In this document: in pieces, positions 16,629-26,293 of the stretch
Position numbering within the stretch: position 1 is the stretch's first letter
Layout: every line of letters begins with the position of its first letter
From: Sediminibacillus albus
Lineage (GTDB): Bacteria; Bacillota; Bacilli; Bacillales; Amphibacillaceae
Direction of reading: 5' to 3'
Length of the DNA: 64,000 nucleotides
NCBI RefSeq assembly: GCF_900101125.1
Contig: NZ_FNFL01000003.1
Location: forward strand, 186,001-250,000
Program-made: the position numbers and the translations under genes
The notes under the pieces: generated by a model
The model's database searches: none
What the model was told of the DNA's origin: nothing
What the model saw: the letters and a program-made list of their open reading frames with translations, nothing else

Positions 16629-18518
16629 TTATTCTTTCTGCTGTTGTTCTTCGCTCGTATTTCTTTCTCGTTCGGCATTCTCATACTGCTGCTCATCCAG
16701 TTTCGCCTTAATTTTATTTACCTCTTTGCTCGGCGGCGTCAAGCTGATGACAACATCCCCTGCCTCAGCTTTTAACTTAACTTCCTCTGTATAATACTCC
16801 ACGTTGCCAGATGCTCTTAAAACGAACAACAATATTGTACCCTGCTCTCTTTCTTCCAAATAACGCGGATAGCTGTATTGATTAGTAATATTCGTTTTTC
16901 TTAACACATAGCCAGCATCTACCTTTTCGCACAAACCTTCTAGTGATATCTCGCCAGAAAACAATACCCGGCCGGCAATCGTCGGATCCAAATCTTCCAT
17001 ATGGTCGCCTCGTTGGCTTTGGATACTCAATTTATATACATTGTTCCTTCCAAATGCCGGAACAAAGGCAGTTGAAACTAAAGCATTATAAGAATCAAAT
17101 TCTGTAGCTGAGATCAAGTAGTCGTATGGAGTCATATCCAGACGGTAATCCGTCTGTTCCGACAATATTTCCCCATGGTGAAAATTCACCCCGGCACTCC
17201 GGGCTTTACTAAGTCTTTGCCAGGAGGAATCAGAAACAATTACGGGTACATCTACTTCTTTCAGTATTTTAGCCAAGGCAACGGTAAAGCTGTTGCTGCC
17301 GATAATCAACGTACCCGGCCGCCCCTCTGCAGATAAATTCAGCTTCTTAGCCAGCCAGCCGATAGAAAAGCCATGGGCCATTACAGTGAAGAAAACCAGA
17401 GCAAAGGTAATTGACATGACCAAAGCAGCGTCTTCATAACCCTCATCATACAAAATCGATGCAAAGTAACCTGATACTGTCAAAGCTACAATCCCGCGCG
17501 GGGCAATCCAACCGACCAGAAGCTTTTCTGATTTTGTTAAATCCGTTTTAATCGTAGACAGCAAAATCGCCAAAGGTCGTACAATGAATAGCATTAACAG
17601 TACAAAGCCAATAATCTCCGGTTGAAAGATTTGCATTAAGGTCTCTCTTGTTAACGATGCCGTCAGCATGACAAAGATAGTAGATATTAATAATATTGAT
17701 ATATTTTCTTTGAAGTGGCGCATGTCTTGAATGGAAGAAATCCGGATGTTCGCCAAAGTCATCCCCATAGCTGTAACAGCCAGTAAGCCCGTCTCATGAG
17801 TCACTTCATCTGCAATGGTAAAGCAGGCGATCACAGCAGCAAACACAAGGGGGGACTTTAAAAATTCCGGGACACGTCCTGTTTCAAACATCCAACCTAT
17901 CCCTCTTCCAATCGCCCATCCAAGGATGACTGCGAATAAGGAAGCTAATAAAAACAGCAGTAACGAAACGATATTCGGATCTTCGCCTGTAAGAACAATA
18001 ATTATTTCCAGGGCGAATACGGCGAGCAGTGCACCGATCGGATCAACAATAATCCCTTCCCATTTTAAAATTTTAGCCGGTCTCGGTTTCAGTTTAGACT
18101 GCCTTAGCAATGGCAGAATCACTGTGGGGCCAGTGACAATAAATAAAGCTCCGATGACAAACGAAACAGCCCAGGACATCCCGGCTACATAATAGGCCGC
18201 AAGCGAACCAAGGATCCAGCTAATGAAGGCTCCTAATGTCACAATTCGAAACACAGACCGGCCTAATCCTCTAATATCCTTTAAGTGAAGATTCAAGCTT
18301 CCCTCAAATAGGATGATTGCTACAGCCATCGTTATAATTGGCTGATATACATCGCCAAAATCTTTTTCAGGATTAATCACTCCGAACAAAGGACCGGCAA
18401 GCAGGCCGGCAACCGACATAACTACTATTGCCGGAAGCCTGTAACGCCAAGAAAGCCATTGTGATCCAACCCCTAGAACACCAATAATCATAAATTCTAA
18501 TAAAAGGGAATGAGCCAA
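16629..18518 (-). CDS. CPA1-type Na+(K+)/H+ antiporter with C-terminal TrkA-N/RCK domain
   Basis: About 630 residues. Residues 1-400 form 12-13 helices of a monovalent cation:proton antiporter; AIILFEGSLNLHL and FVIGALFIVTGPTVILPLLR are the conserved ion-pathway segments. From about residue 400 a nucleotide-binding RCK (TrkA-N) domain begins GTLIIGSNSFTVALAKIL, and a TrkA-C-like end follows. The start is TTG at 18518 (MAHSLLLEF), 7 bases from AAGGGGG; upstream in-frame TTGs fall in or before the SD. It probably keeps Na+ or K+ and pH in balance, with gating by NAD(H) or a similar ligand inferred from the RCK domain. Confidence 0.88.
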   Translation of the reverse strand: MAHSLLLEFMIIGVLGVGSQWLSWRYRLPAIVVMSVAGLLAGPLFGVINPEKDFGDVYQPIITMAVAIILFEGSLNLHLKDIRGLGRSVFRIVTLGAFISWILGSLAAYYVAGMSWAVSFVIGALFIVTGPTVILPLLRQSKLKPRPAKILKWEGIIVDPIGALLAVFALEIIIVLTGEDPNIVSLLLFLLASLFAVILGWAIGRGIGWMFETGRVPEFLKSPLVFAAVIACFTIADEVTHETGLLAVTAMGMTLANIRISSIQDMRHFKENISILLISTIFVMLTASLTRETLMQIFQPEIIGFVLLMLFIVRPLAILLSTIKTDLTKSEKLLVGWIAPRGIVALTVSGYFASILYDEGYEDAALVMSITFALVFFTVMAHGFSIGWLAKKLNLSAEGRPGTLIIGSNSFTVALAKILKEVDVPVIVSDSSWQRLSKARSAGVNFHHGEILSEQTDYRLDMTPYDYLISATEFDSYNALVSTAFVPAFGRNNVYKLSIQSQRGDHMEDLDPTIAGRVLFSGEISLEGLCEKVDAGYVLRKTNITNQYSYPRYLEEREQGTILLFVLRASGNVEYYTEEVKLKAEAGDVVISLTPPSKEVNKIKAKLDEQQYENAERERNTSEEQQQKE

Positions 18519-18711
18519 TGTTCTTCCCCCTTCCAACAATGTTTGTATGTTTTTCTATAAAATATATAAAGATAGTTTATATGGCTGGTTATTTAATGTA
18601 AAATTGTTTGATTGCAAATTCCTGCATTATGCTTGCACATATCCTATGGCATTTGTTTACAAACTCCCCAACTGTACTGGCATAGTCACGGTACTGCAGG
18701 GAAAACTGTCA

Positions 18712-18740
18712 TTGACAAATCATTTTCCCGTTGGTAGTAT
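18712..18740 (+). promoter_or_regulatory. Sigma-A type promoter of brnQ
   Basis: A perfect TTGACA (18712-18717), 17-base spacer and TAGTAT (18735-18740), about 80 bases upstream of the brnQ start. The rest of the 300-base divergent gap holds nothing recognised. Confidence 0.65.
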
Positions 18741-18822
18741 TGTTCTGCTTTCGAATATTTCAAAAAAATTCAACGGCTTCATATAGAACCAGCTTGTAAA
18801 AGCTTGCACGGAGGTATTCATC

Positions 18823-20112
18823 TTGGGACGACAGACGTTTCTAATTGGTTTTATGCTTTTCGCCTTATTTTTTGGGGCTGGAAATTTAATTTATCCGCCG
18901 ACATTAGGGCTAGAGGCTGGTACGTCTTATTGGCCTGCTATCGCTGGCTTTATCCTAACCGGGGTCGGCCTTCCGATACTTGCCATTTCGGCGATTGCTC
19001 TGGTAAATGAAGATGCCACAGAACTAGGAAACAAAATCCACCCAATGTTCGGATTGATTTTTACATCAGTAATCTACTTGGCTATCGGACCATTTTTCGG
19101 GATTCCCCGTGCAGCTAATGTTGCCTTTGAAATGGGTATCCTTCCAGCGTTTCAACCGGATAGCGGACAACTTTCCATGTTATTGCTATTGTTTACTTCT
19201 ATATTTTTCATTTTGGTATATTGGTTCAGTTTAAACCCATCGAAGCTAGTCGATAGAATTGGCCAATGGCTGACTCCCTGTTTATTAATTGCTGTTGCAG
19301 CACTGTGTATCGGCGGTTTTTTACAGCTCTCTTCGCCTGTAAAACCTCCTGAAAGCAAGTACATTACTACCCCCTTCTTCACTGGATTTGTAGAAGGGTA
19401 TCTGACAATGGATGCCATTGCTGCCTTAGCTTTCGGAATCATTGTAGTGACAGCTTTTAAAGAAAGAGGCATCCAAACAAAAAAGGAAATGGTCATATCA
19501 ACCTTGAAGGCCGGCTTGATTTCAGGTGCTGCCTTAACAATTGTTTATGGGTCGTTGGGATGGATAGGCGCAAAAATGGCTTTACAGGGAAGCTTTGAAA
19601 ATGGCGGCCAAATCCTTTCCAGCGCTACCCAACTAGTATATGGAAATTTCGGGTTACTATTATTGGGGACTATTGTCGCACTTGCCTGCTTCACGACATC
19701 AATCGGATTAACTGTTGCCTGCGGGCAGTTTTTTGCAAGGATCACCCGATTTTCATATGCAAAAATTGTAGCAATAATAAGCATTGTTAGTTTTCTTGTT
19801 GCCAATCTAGGGTTAAATCAAATTATTGCTGTTTCCGTACCTGTATTGGTTACCATCTATCCGATCGCCATTGTCCTTGTCCTGTTAGCCTTCCTCGATA
19901 AATGGTTTAATGGGTCGCCGCTCGTTTACCGGGGGGCTATCCTGCTCACTTCGATTGTCAGTATTTATGAAGGGCTGGATGCCCTGGGACTAGACTTGGG
20001 CGGAATTCAGTCACTCGTTGAACATCTTCCGCTTTTTTCTGTTGGTCTCGGCTGGCTGCTGCCGGCTGTTATCGGTGCATCAATCGGCGGCTTTATCGAC
20101 CAACGAGGATAA
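18823..20112 (+). CDS. brnQ: Branched-chain amino acid transport system II carrier protein
   Basis: 429-residue, 12-helix BrnQ/LIVCS transporter that imports leucine, isoleucine and valine with Na+ (or H+). It opens with the family signature FMLFALFFGAGNLIYPPTLG, followed by GPFFGIPRAANVAFE and YLTMDAIAALAFG. The start is TTG at 18823, 7 bases behind GGAGGT. Single gene with its own promoter and terminator. No T-box or other amino-acid switch was seen in the leader. Confidence 0.93.
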   Translation: MGRQTFLIGFMLFALFFGAGNLIYPPTLGLEAGTSYWPAIAGFILTGVGLPILAISAIALVNEDATELGNKIHPMFGLIFTSVIYLAIGPFFGIPRAANVAFEMGILPAFQPDSGQLSMLLLLFTSIFFILVYWFSLNPSKLVDRIGQWLTPCLLIAVAALCIGGFLQLSSPVKPPESKYITTPFFTGFVEGYLTMDAIAALAFGIIVVTAFKERGIQTKKEMVISTLKAGLISGAALTIVYGSLGWIGAKMALQGSFENGGQILSSATQLVYGNFGLLLLGTIVALACFTTSIGLTVACGQFFARITRFSYAKIVAIISIVSFLVANLGLNQIIAVSVPVLVTIYPIAIVLVLLAFLDKWFNGSPLVYRGAILLTSIVSIYEGLDALGLDLGGIQSLVEHLPLFSVGLGWLLPAVIGASIGGFIDQRG

Positions 20113-20151
20113 TGGATTTTACGCTAACCAACCTCAGGCATACACAACCAT

Positions 20152-20183
20152 AAAGGGCTGCCCGCCAAATGCGGCAGCCCTTT
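20152..20183 (+). terminator. Terminator of brnQ
   Basis: Stem AAAGGGCTGCC / GGCAGCCCTTT followed by TTAATCT. Confidence 0.8.
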
Positions 20184-20452
20184 AATCTATTTATTTATGA
20201 TTCGTTAAGCTCCGTGCAGCCAAATAAACATCGAAATTTCCTAAACTCAAAAATAGTCATTGGTTTACACTTGCTGAATACACCTTTTCCACCAACTTTT
20301 TTTATTCATTCCCCCAAAAGATCTTACCTTAAACTTTTTATACCCGTAAGAATCAACTTGAATGATTCTCGCTGGTCAATAATCATGATAGGATAGTAAT
20401 ATTGAATCTTAACGATTACCTACCGAGTATAGCAGAAAAGGATGAACATCAA

Positions 20453-22603
20453 ATGATGCTGGAAAAAGCCCAACAAATACTTGAAGAATATTTTGGTTTT
20501 CAGAGCTTCCGTCCCGGACAGAAAGCTGTAATAGATTTTGTCATGAATAAACATAATTCTTTAGCCATCATGCCGACAGGAGGCGGGAAATCGCTTTGCT
20601 ATCAAATTCCCGGCTTGGCTTTAGAAGGGACGGCAGTGGTTGTATCACCCTTAATATCCCTAATGAAGGATCAGGTCGACGCCCTAAGCTCTCTAGGGAT
20701 ACCTGCCACCTATATAAACAGCTCTTTAGATACCGAACAATTTCACGAGCGAATGCATCAGCTGCGGGCAGGGAGCTATAAATTCGTTTATGTCGCACCT
20801 GAACGGTTCGAATCACCGACATTTCTCGAGTCCATCAAATCGATTTCACTTTCACTAATAGCATTTGATGAAGCCCATTGCATTTCGCAATGGGGGCATG
20901 ATTTCCGGCCCAGCTACCGTTCAATCATTCCTGCTCTTGATAAAATACCGAATCTTCCGGTGGTGGTAGCATTGACTGCGACGGCTACTGATGAAGTGAA
21001 TCATGATATCCGCAGGTTGTTATCAGTCCAAGATGAGCATGTCATTAATACAGGGTTTGCCAGAGATAATCTTTCTTTTCACATAGTAAAAGGAAAGGAT
21101 AAACGGGATTTCATTCTTGATTATGTAAAGGATCGAGCTGCAGAAGCAGGCATTATTTACACCTCAACGAGAAAACAAACCGATATGGTTCATCAGTTAT
21201 TAGAGAGTAAAGGATTCCAAGCAGCGAAGTACCACGCCGGGCTGTCAGAACAAGCACGGAAACAGGCCCAAACCGCCTTTACTCAAGACGAAAAAACAAT
21301 TATTGTTGCAACCAATGCCTTCGGGATGGGCATCGATAAATCTAACGTCCGTTATGTTATCCACTACGCCTTGCCAATGAATATTGAATCCTATTACCAG
21401 GAAGCAGGACGGGCAGGGAGAGACGGCGAACCAAGTGACTGTATTCTGCTGTTTTCCGGACAGGACATCCAGTTGCAGAAATTCCTGATCGAACAGTCAC
21501 TGATGGCAGAGGATAAAAAGACAAATGAGTATAAAAAGCTGCAGGCAATGGTCAACTACTGCCATACTCACAGCTGCTTACAAACTTATGTGCTTCATTA
21601 TTTTAACGATTATTCCCTGCCAGAAGACTGCGGGAAATGCAGCAACTGCCTGAACAACGAGAATCGCGAGGATATGACAAAAGAAGCACAAATGGTCTTA
21701 TCCTGCGTAAAACGGATGGGAGAACGATTCGGCGCCGGGATAACTGCTAAAGTATTAAAAGGTTCCAAGGATAAAAAAGTGAAGGAGTTCCATTTTGATC
21801 AATTAACAACTTACGGCTTGATGTCGCAATATACCGAGAAAGAGATAACCAATTTCGTCCACTTTTTAGTAGCTGAAAATATTCTTACAACAGGAGACGA
21901 TCGTTATCCCATTTTAAAACTGACTAAGCAGGCTGGCGAAGTATTAAAAGGGAAGAAACAAGTATGGGTGCAAACCGGTTTTGCCAGGAATCCAGTGTTA
22001 GTGGATTATAATGAATCCTTGTTTGAAGAACTAAGGCGGCTGCGCAAGCAAATTGCCAGCGAAGAAAAAGTGCCGCCTTATGTATTGTTTTCCGATGCTA
22101 CCCTAAAAGAAATGGCCCGCCGTCTTCCTCAATCAAAGGAAGATATGTTAAGGGTTAAAGGAGTCGGAGCCAAAAAGTTTGACCAGTACGGTGAGCCTTT
22201 TTTACAAGCCGTCGAACCGTGGGTGGAGAAGACCGGCCAGCAAGACACCTCACCTTTCGGCATCGAGCCAATCCTGCAAAAAAAGCAGACAGAGGATGAT
22301 ACTCCGAGCCATCTGATCAGCTATCAGCTGTTTAAAGACGGTCAGCAAATTGCCGAAATAGCAGACAACCGCAATGTTACCGAACAGACGGTCACCAATC
22401 ATCTATTCAAAGCTTATAATGAAGGAAATGTATTGAGCTGGGAACGGCTATTTACCGCCGACCAGGAAGAAGTGGTATTATCTGCAAGACAGGGTTTGGA
22501 TGAACCTAAATTAAAGCCAATCAAAGAAGCTGTTCCAGAGGACATAAGCTATACAGTCATTAAGGCTGTCCTTGTTAAACATGGCTTCTTGCTATCATCA
22601 TGA
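20453..22603 (+). CDS. recQ: ATP-dependent DNA helicase RecQ
   Basis: 3'-5' DNA helicase used in recombination and replication-fork repair, about 716 residues. In order: helicase domain 1 with Walker A MPTGGGKS and box DEAHCISQWGHDFRPSY; domain 2 with IDKSNVRYVIHYALPMNIESYYQEAGRAGRDG; a zinc-binding RQC with CxxC...CGKCSNC; an HRDC domain (about residues 505-585); and a helix-turn-helix tail (AEIADNRNVTEQTVTNHLF). I prefer ATG at 20453 (MMLEKAQQILEEYFGF), behind AAAGGATG, as in Bacillus RecQ. An in-frame TTG at 20402 is possible. Confidence 0.93.
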   Translation: MMLEKAQQILEEYFGFQSFRPGQKAVIDFVMNKHNSLAIMPTGGGKSLCYQIPGLALEGTAVVVSPLISLMKDQVDALSSLGIPATYINSSLDTEQFHERMHQLRAGSYKFVYVAPERFESPTFLESIKSISLSLIAFDEAHCISQWGHDFRPSYRSIIPALDKIPNLPVVVALTATATDEVNHDIRRLLSVQDEHVINTGFARDNLSFHIVKGKDKRDFILDYVKDRAAEAGIIYTSTRKQTDMVHQLLESKGFQAAKYHAGLSEQARKQAQTAFTQDEKTIIVATNAFGMGIDKSNVRYVIHYALPMNIESYYQEAGRAGRDGEPSDCILLFSGQDIQLQKFLIEQSLMAEDKKTNEYKKLQAMVNYCHTHSCLQTYVLHYFNDYSLPEDCGKCSNCLNNENREDMTKEAQMVLSCVKRMGERFGAGITAKVLKGSKDKKVKEFHFDQLTTYGLMSQYTEKEITNFVHFLVAENILTTGDDRYPILKLTKQAGEVLKGKKQVWVQTGFARNPVLVDYNESLFEELRRLRKQIASEEKVPPYVLFSDATLKEMARRLPQSKEDMLRVKGVGAKKFDQYGEPFLQAVEPWVEKTGQQDTSPFGIEPILQKKQTEDDTPSHLISYQLFKDGQQIAEIADNRNVTEQTVTNHLFKAYNEGNVLSWERLFTADQEEVVLSARQGLDEPKLKPIKEAVPEDISYTVIKAVLVKHGFLLSS

Positions 22604-22621
22604 ATAATCACAACATAACAA

Positions 22622-22644
22622 AAGGGCCTCTCATGGAGGCCCTT
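22622..22644 (+). terminator. Terminator between recQ and the zinc-ribbon gene
   Basis: Stem AAGGGCCTC / GAGGCCCTT. It lies between convergent genes and ends just before the stop of the minus-strand small gene, so it may serve both. Confidence 0.65.
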
Positions 22645-22649
22645 CGCTG

Positions 22650-22820
22650 TTATATACTATTATTTATATCTTGATTATGCCTTCTTTCCTGGCAGTCCTT
22701 ACAAAGCTTTACTTTTTCTTCTTTCCTCGTGGATAGCAGTTTTCCACAGTTTGAACATTTGTGAAACTCATTCGCATTGGCCTGAAAGCCAGCCAATTCG
22801 CCTTCATCACGCCTGACCAT
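22650..22820 (-). CDS. Small zinc-ribbon protein (56 residues), unknown function
   Basis: ATG at 22820 lies 7 bases behind a strong AAAGGAGTG SD. The product begins MVRRDEGELAGFQANANEFH and contains two knuckles, CSNCGK and CKDC, 15 residues between the pairs, spaced like a zinc ribbon; the end is basic and polar. It is too short for most ORF callers. It sits between convergent recQ and the M29 aminopeptidase. No named family recognised. A role in nucleic-acid or protein binding is only inferred from the ribbon. Confidence 0.7.
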   Translation of the reverse strand: MVRRDEGELAGFQANANEFHKCSNCGKLLSTRKEEKVKLCKDCQERRHNQDINNSI

Positions 22821-22908
22821 GGGCTAACACTCCTTTCGGTAGTTTTTTAAAATACCGAATATATAATTGGAATGTACCCCCGTTGCGACAATGCCAAACC
22901 GAAATTAT

Positions 22909-24150
22909 TTAAGCGTCAAAATCTAGTGCCCAGCTTCCCTTACGGAATACTGGTTCCGAGCTGCCATCTGCTGTGACACCGTCGATATCAAGTTCTGCCG
23001 ATCCAATCATAAAATCGACATGGGTGAGACTGTCATTGACACCATGTTTGTCCAATGCATCCTCGTCCATTTGTGAGCCACCTTTCAGGCTGGTTGGGTA
23101 GGCTTTTCCTAATGCAATATGGCAAGAGGCGTTTTCATCATACAACGTATTATAGAAAATGAGTCCTGACTGGGATATTGGAGATTCATGCGGCACAAGT
23201 GCAATTTCTCCCAAACGACGTGCCCCTTCATCTGTATCCAGTAAGTGCTGCAATGTGTCATACCCTTGATCTGCCTGGTAATCGACCACTTTCCCATCCT
23301 TGAAGGTAAGACTGAAGTTATCAATTAAGTTACCTCCGTAGTTCAACGGTTTTGTACTGGAAACTGTGCCATTGACACCATACTTGTGCGGCAGGGTAAA
23401 AACTTCTTCTGTAGGCATATTCGGATTGAAATCTGTTCCTCTTTCGGTCTTTGCAGATCCGCCCTTCCAAATATGGCCTTCTGGAAGTTCTAATTCAATA
23501 TCTGTCCCAGGTGCTTTATAGATCAATTTTTTGTACTGCTTCCTATTTAAAAATGCACGGGCTTTTCTCAAGGTTGCATTATGATCATTCCAAGCAGCCA
23601 CAGGGTCATCCTTATCTACACGGACAATCTTGAATATTTGCTCCCAAAGGCTTTCCATTGCTTCTTCCTTCGACTTACCAGGAAATATTTTCTGCGCCCA
23701 ATCGCCAGTCGGAATGGAAATGATAGACCAGGGAATACGATCATTCATGGTGTACTGGCGGAACTCTTTCATTGCTTCGGCATTGGCCTTGGAAGCCTTA
23801 GCTACACGGCCGGCATCTATGTCTTTCAGAAGGTCTGGGTTAGTTGACCTGATCGATAACACGGCGGCTCCTTCTTCTGCAAAAGAAACAAACTTATCTA
23901 CCTGCCACTGCGGAACTGTTGTTAACACTTCTTCTGGTGCATTTTCATATTTAAGCAGGTTAATCTCATCATCGGTCCAGTTGATATGTACATTCCTAGC
24001 CCCTAGTTGATACGCTTTACGCACTACAATCCGAGTGAAATCAGCTCCTTCAATAGGTGCATTTATCATAAGTGTCTGGTTCTCTTGCAAGTTGACGCCA
24101 GTTTTGAGCGCCAATTCTGCATATTTTTCCAAGTTTTTCAACTCTGCCAT
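22909..24150 (-). CDS. ampS: Aminopeptidase, M29 (AmpS) family
   Basis: 413-residue dimetal aminopeptidase. Metal-site and family motifs: MPTEEVFTLPHKYGVNG (about residue 245), LVPHESPISQSG, FYNTLYDENASCHIALGKAY and NDSLTHVDFMIGS near the end. ATG start behind GGAGGG. It is the intact paralogue of the truncated gene at 1-1140, on the same strand 22 kb away. Probable role is cytoplasmic peptide turnover. It is followed downstream by the tiny zinc-ribbon gene. Confidence 0.92.
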   Translation of the reverse strand: MAELKNLEKYAELALKTGVNLQENQTLMINAPIEGADFTRIVVRKAYQLGARNVHINWTDDEINLLKYENAPEEVLTTVPQWQVDKFVSFAEEGAAVLSIRSTNPDLLKDIDAGRVAKASKANAEAMKEFRQYTMNDRIPWSIISIPTGDWAQKIFPGKSKEEAMESLWEQIFKIVRVDKDDPVAAWNDHNATLRKARAFLNRKQYKKLIYKAPGTDIELELPEGHIWKGGSAKTERGTDFNPNMPTEEVFTLPHKYGVNGTVSSTKPLNYGGNLIDNFSLTFKDGKVVDYQADQGYDTLQHLLDTDEGARRLGEIALVPHESPISQSGLIFYNTLYDENASCHIALGKAYPTSLKGGSQMDEDALDKHGVNDSLTHVDFMIGSAELDIDGVTADGSSEPVFRKGSWALDFDA

Positions 24151-24242
24151 TGTTTTCCCTCCAAAGTCGACCTGTTAGTCAGTTTTATTTACATTTCTAT
24201 TATTTCATAAAAACCAATGACTAACAAAATTTTCACACTATT

Positions 24243-26126
24243 TTATTGTTCATTAATTTCTTCGACAAGCAGCGATAATTCGGTCCATCTTTCCATTGCC
24301 TGCTCCAACTCTGTTTCCACTTGCTCTTGTTTATTATATAATTCCTGGACTCGGCTGAGATCACTGCCGGCTTCTCCAATTTCCCGTTTGACAGCTTCAA
24401 CTTCTTCTTCCAGGCTGGCAATCCTGTCTTCAATGACCTCCCATTCCTTTTGTTCATTGTAGGAAAGCTTTTTCTTCTTTTTACGCGGCTGCTGCGGCTG
24501 TTTGGCAGGAGCAGTTTTTGGCTTTTGCATGTCTTTCGCTTCCTGCAAATATTCACTATAGTTGCCATAAAAGAAGCTTATTTCTCCTTTGGCCTCAAAA
24601 GCGATGAGGCGGTTGACGACACGGTCCAAAAAGTAGCGGTCGTGGGAAACGGTAATAACGACACCAGGAAACTGATCCAAATAATCCTCAAGTACTCCCA
24701 GGGTTTGCGTATCAAGATCATTTGTCGGCTCATCGAGCAACAGTACATTCGGTTCCCCCATTAGGACGCGAAGCAGGTAAAGCCGCCGCCTCTCCCCGCC
24801 GGATAGCTTGCTAACATAGGTCCATTGCTGTGATCTGGGGAATAAAAAACGCTCCAGCATTTGTTCAGCTGTGACCACATCGCCATCGGCAGTATGAACG
24901 ACTTCTGCCACTTCCTTAATGTACTCAACGACTCTTAGCTTTCCATCCATTTCCGAATGTTCCTGTGTATAGTAACCGATTTTAACCGTCGGGCCTGCCT
25001 CAATATTTCCAGCATCCGGCGTTATTCTACCTGCCATCATGTTTAGTAAAGTGGTTTTCCCGCTGCCATTTGGACCAATAATACCGATCCGGTCGCCAGG
25101 TACCACCAAATAACTGAATCCGTCAATCAGTGATGTACCGCCATATGATTTGCTAATGGACTCAATCTCTATCACTTTTTTTCCCAGCCGGTAGGAACCG
25201 ATTTGAAAATCGAGGTCTTGCTTTCCCGTATCAAATTGGACTTCCTTTAACTCTTCTGCCCGCTGTTTCCTGGCTTTCTGTTTGGTAGATCGCGCTTTGG
25301 CGCCCCGCCTTAACCATTCCAGTTCCCGTTTCAGCGTGTTTTTGTGCTTTTGTTCATTTTGTATTTCCAAGGCTTCCCGTTCTGCTTTCTTTGCAAGAAA
25401 AGCTTCATAATTTCCTTCATACGTATATAACTTCCCTTTATCAAGCTCGTAAATACGGTTAGTAATCCGATTTAAAAAATAGCGGTCATGGGTAACCAGG
25501 ATGAATGCGCCTGCGTACTGCGGCAGAAAGCTTTCCAGCCATTCAATCGTTTCATTATCCAAGTGGTTGGTTGGTTCATCGAGAATCAATAAATCTGCAG
25601 GTTGAATCAATGCCCTGGCAATGGCTAACCGCTTCCTTTGCCCACCGGAGAGCTCCGCTGTCTTCTTGGCAAAATCGGAAACCCCCAGCTTAGTCAAGAT
25701 AGTTTTAGCTGTTGTATTAGCATCCCACGCTTCCTGTTCATCCATTTTTTGCTGGGCCTTGAGCAGCTTTTCCTGCAGTGATGCTTCTTGCGGATTTTTA
25801 TCCAACTGCTGAAGCACCTCTTCATAATGCCGCATCGTCTGCATGATGGAGGACTCCCCCTGGTATATCTGTCCTAAAACAGTTAAATCTTCATCAAGGT
25901 CAGGCTCCTGGCTTAAGTATTCCACGCGAAAATCGTTGGCGTGTTTCACTGCTCCAGCCTCTTTCGATTCCATTCCGGCGATTACCTTTAACAGTGTTGA
26001 TTTCCCGGTACCATTGACACCTATTAAACCGATTCTGTCTTTTTGCTCAATCGTAAAGGAAATATGGTCAAACAATACCTTTTCACCAAACGACTTATAT
26101 AATTGCTCTACAGTTAGGAGACTCAT
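24243..26126 (-). CDS. yfmR: ABC-F ATPase, YfmR/Uup-like ribosome factor
   Basis: 627 residues, two ATP-binding cassettes and no membrane segments. Cassette 1: GVNGTGKST, LSGGQRKRLAIARAL, ILDEPTNHLD. Linker (about 240-310): charged P-site tRNA interaction motif with RRGAKARSTKQKARKQRAEEL. Cassette 2: GPNGSGKTT, LSGGERRRLYLLRVL, LLDEPTNDLD. After about residue 530 a basic stretch (KQPQQPRKKKKKLS) leads to a coiled-coil tail, the hallmark of Uup/YfmR. Bacillus YfmR helps ribosomes stalled during elongation; the same role is inferred here. It is not an antibiotic-resistance type by domain layout. Confidence 0.9.
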   Translation of the reverse strand: MSLLTVEQLYKSFGEKVLFDHISFTIEQKDRIGLIGVNGTGKSTLLKVIAGMESKEAGAVKHANDFRVEYLSQEPDLDEDLTVLGQIYQGESSIMQTMRHYEEVLQQLDKNPQEASLQEKLLKAQQKMDEQEAWDANTTAKTILTKLGVSDFAKKTAELSGGQRKRLAIARALIQPADLLILDEPTNHLDNETIEWLESFLPQYAGAFILVTHDRYFLNRITNRIYELDKGKLYTYEGNYEAFLAKKAEREALEIQNEQKHKNTLKRELEWLRRGAKARSTKQKARKQRAEELKEVQFDTGKQDLDFQIGSYRLGKKVIEIESISKSYGGTSLIDGFSYLVVPGDRIGIIGPNGSGKTTLLNMMAGRITPDAGNIEAGPTVKIGYYTQEHSEMDGKLRVVEYIKEVAEVVHTADGDVVTAEQMLERFLFPRSQQWTYVSKLSGGERRRLYLLRVLMGEPNVLLLDEPTNDLDTQTLGVLEDYLDQFPGVVITVSHDRYFLDRVVNRLIAFEAKGEISFFYGNYSEYLQEAKDMQKPKTAPAKQPQQPRKKKKKLSYNEQKEWEVIEDRIASLEEEVEAVKREIGEAGSDLSRVQELYNKQEQVETELEQAMERWTELSLLVEEINEQ

Positions 26127-26222
26127 CTATTATTCACCCTTTAATTAGTTAAGCTTTATCCTTCCAAGTATAAAGGATAAAGCGGAAACTTGAAAATAAC
26201 TGTCACTGCCATACTCAATATG

Positions 26223-26243
26223 GACGGGGACAGTGTCCCCGTC
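26223..26243. repeat. 21-bp palindrome GACGGGGACA-G-TGTCCCCGTC
   Basis: Perfect 10-bp arms around one central base, between yfmR and the terminator of the symporter gene. GGGGACAGTGTCCCC motifs recur in Bacillus intergenic DNA as small extragenic palindromes. No T-run follows. Confidence 0.5.
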
Positions 26244-26254
26244 ATAAATAAATC

Positions 26255-26285
26255 AGGCTGCCAGCGTAATCTCAGCTGGCAGCCT
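26255..26285 (-). terminator. Terminator of the Na+:alanine symporter gene
   Basis: Perfect 11-bp stem AGGCTGCCAGC / GCTGGCAGCCT followed on the minus strand by GATTTATTT. Confidence 0.75.
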
Positions 26286-26293
26286 CCACTTCA

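Noticed and set aside
18547-18786. 79-residue ORF upstream of brnQ
   Set aside because: It overlaps the sigma-A promoter and has no SD; it is leader DNA.
20349-20369. AGAATCA...TGATTCT inverted repeat upstream of recQ, considered as a LexA (SOS) box
   Set aside because: It does not match the Bacillus LexA consensus CGAAC-N4-GTTCG; left unassigned.
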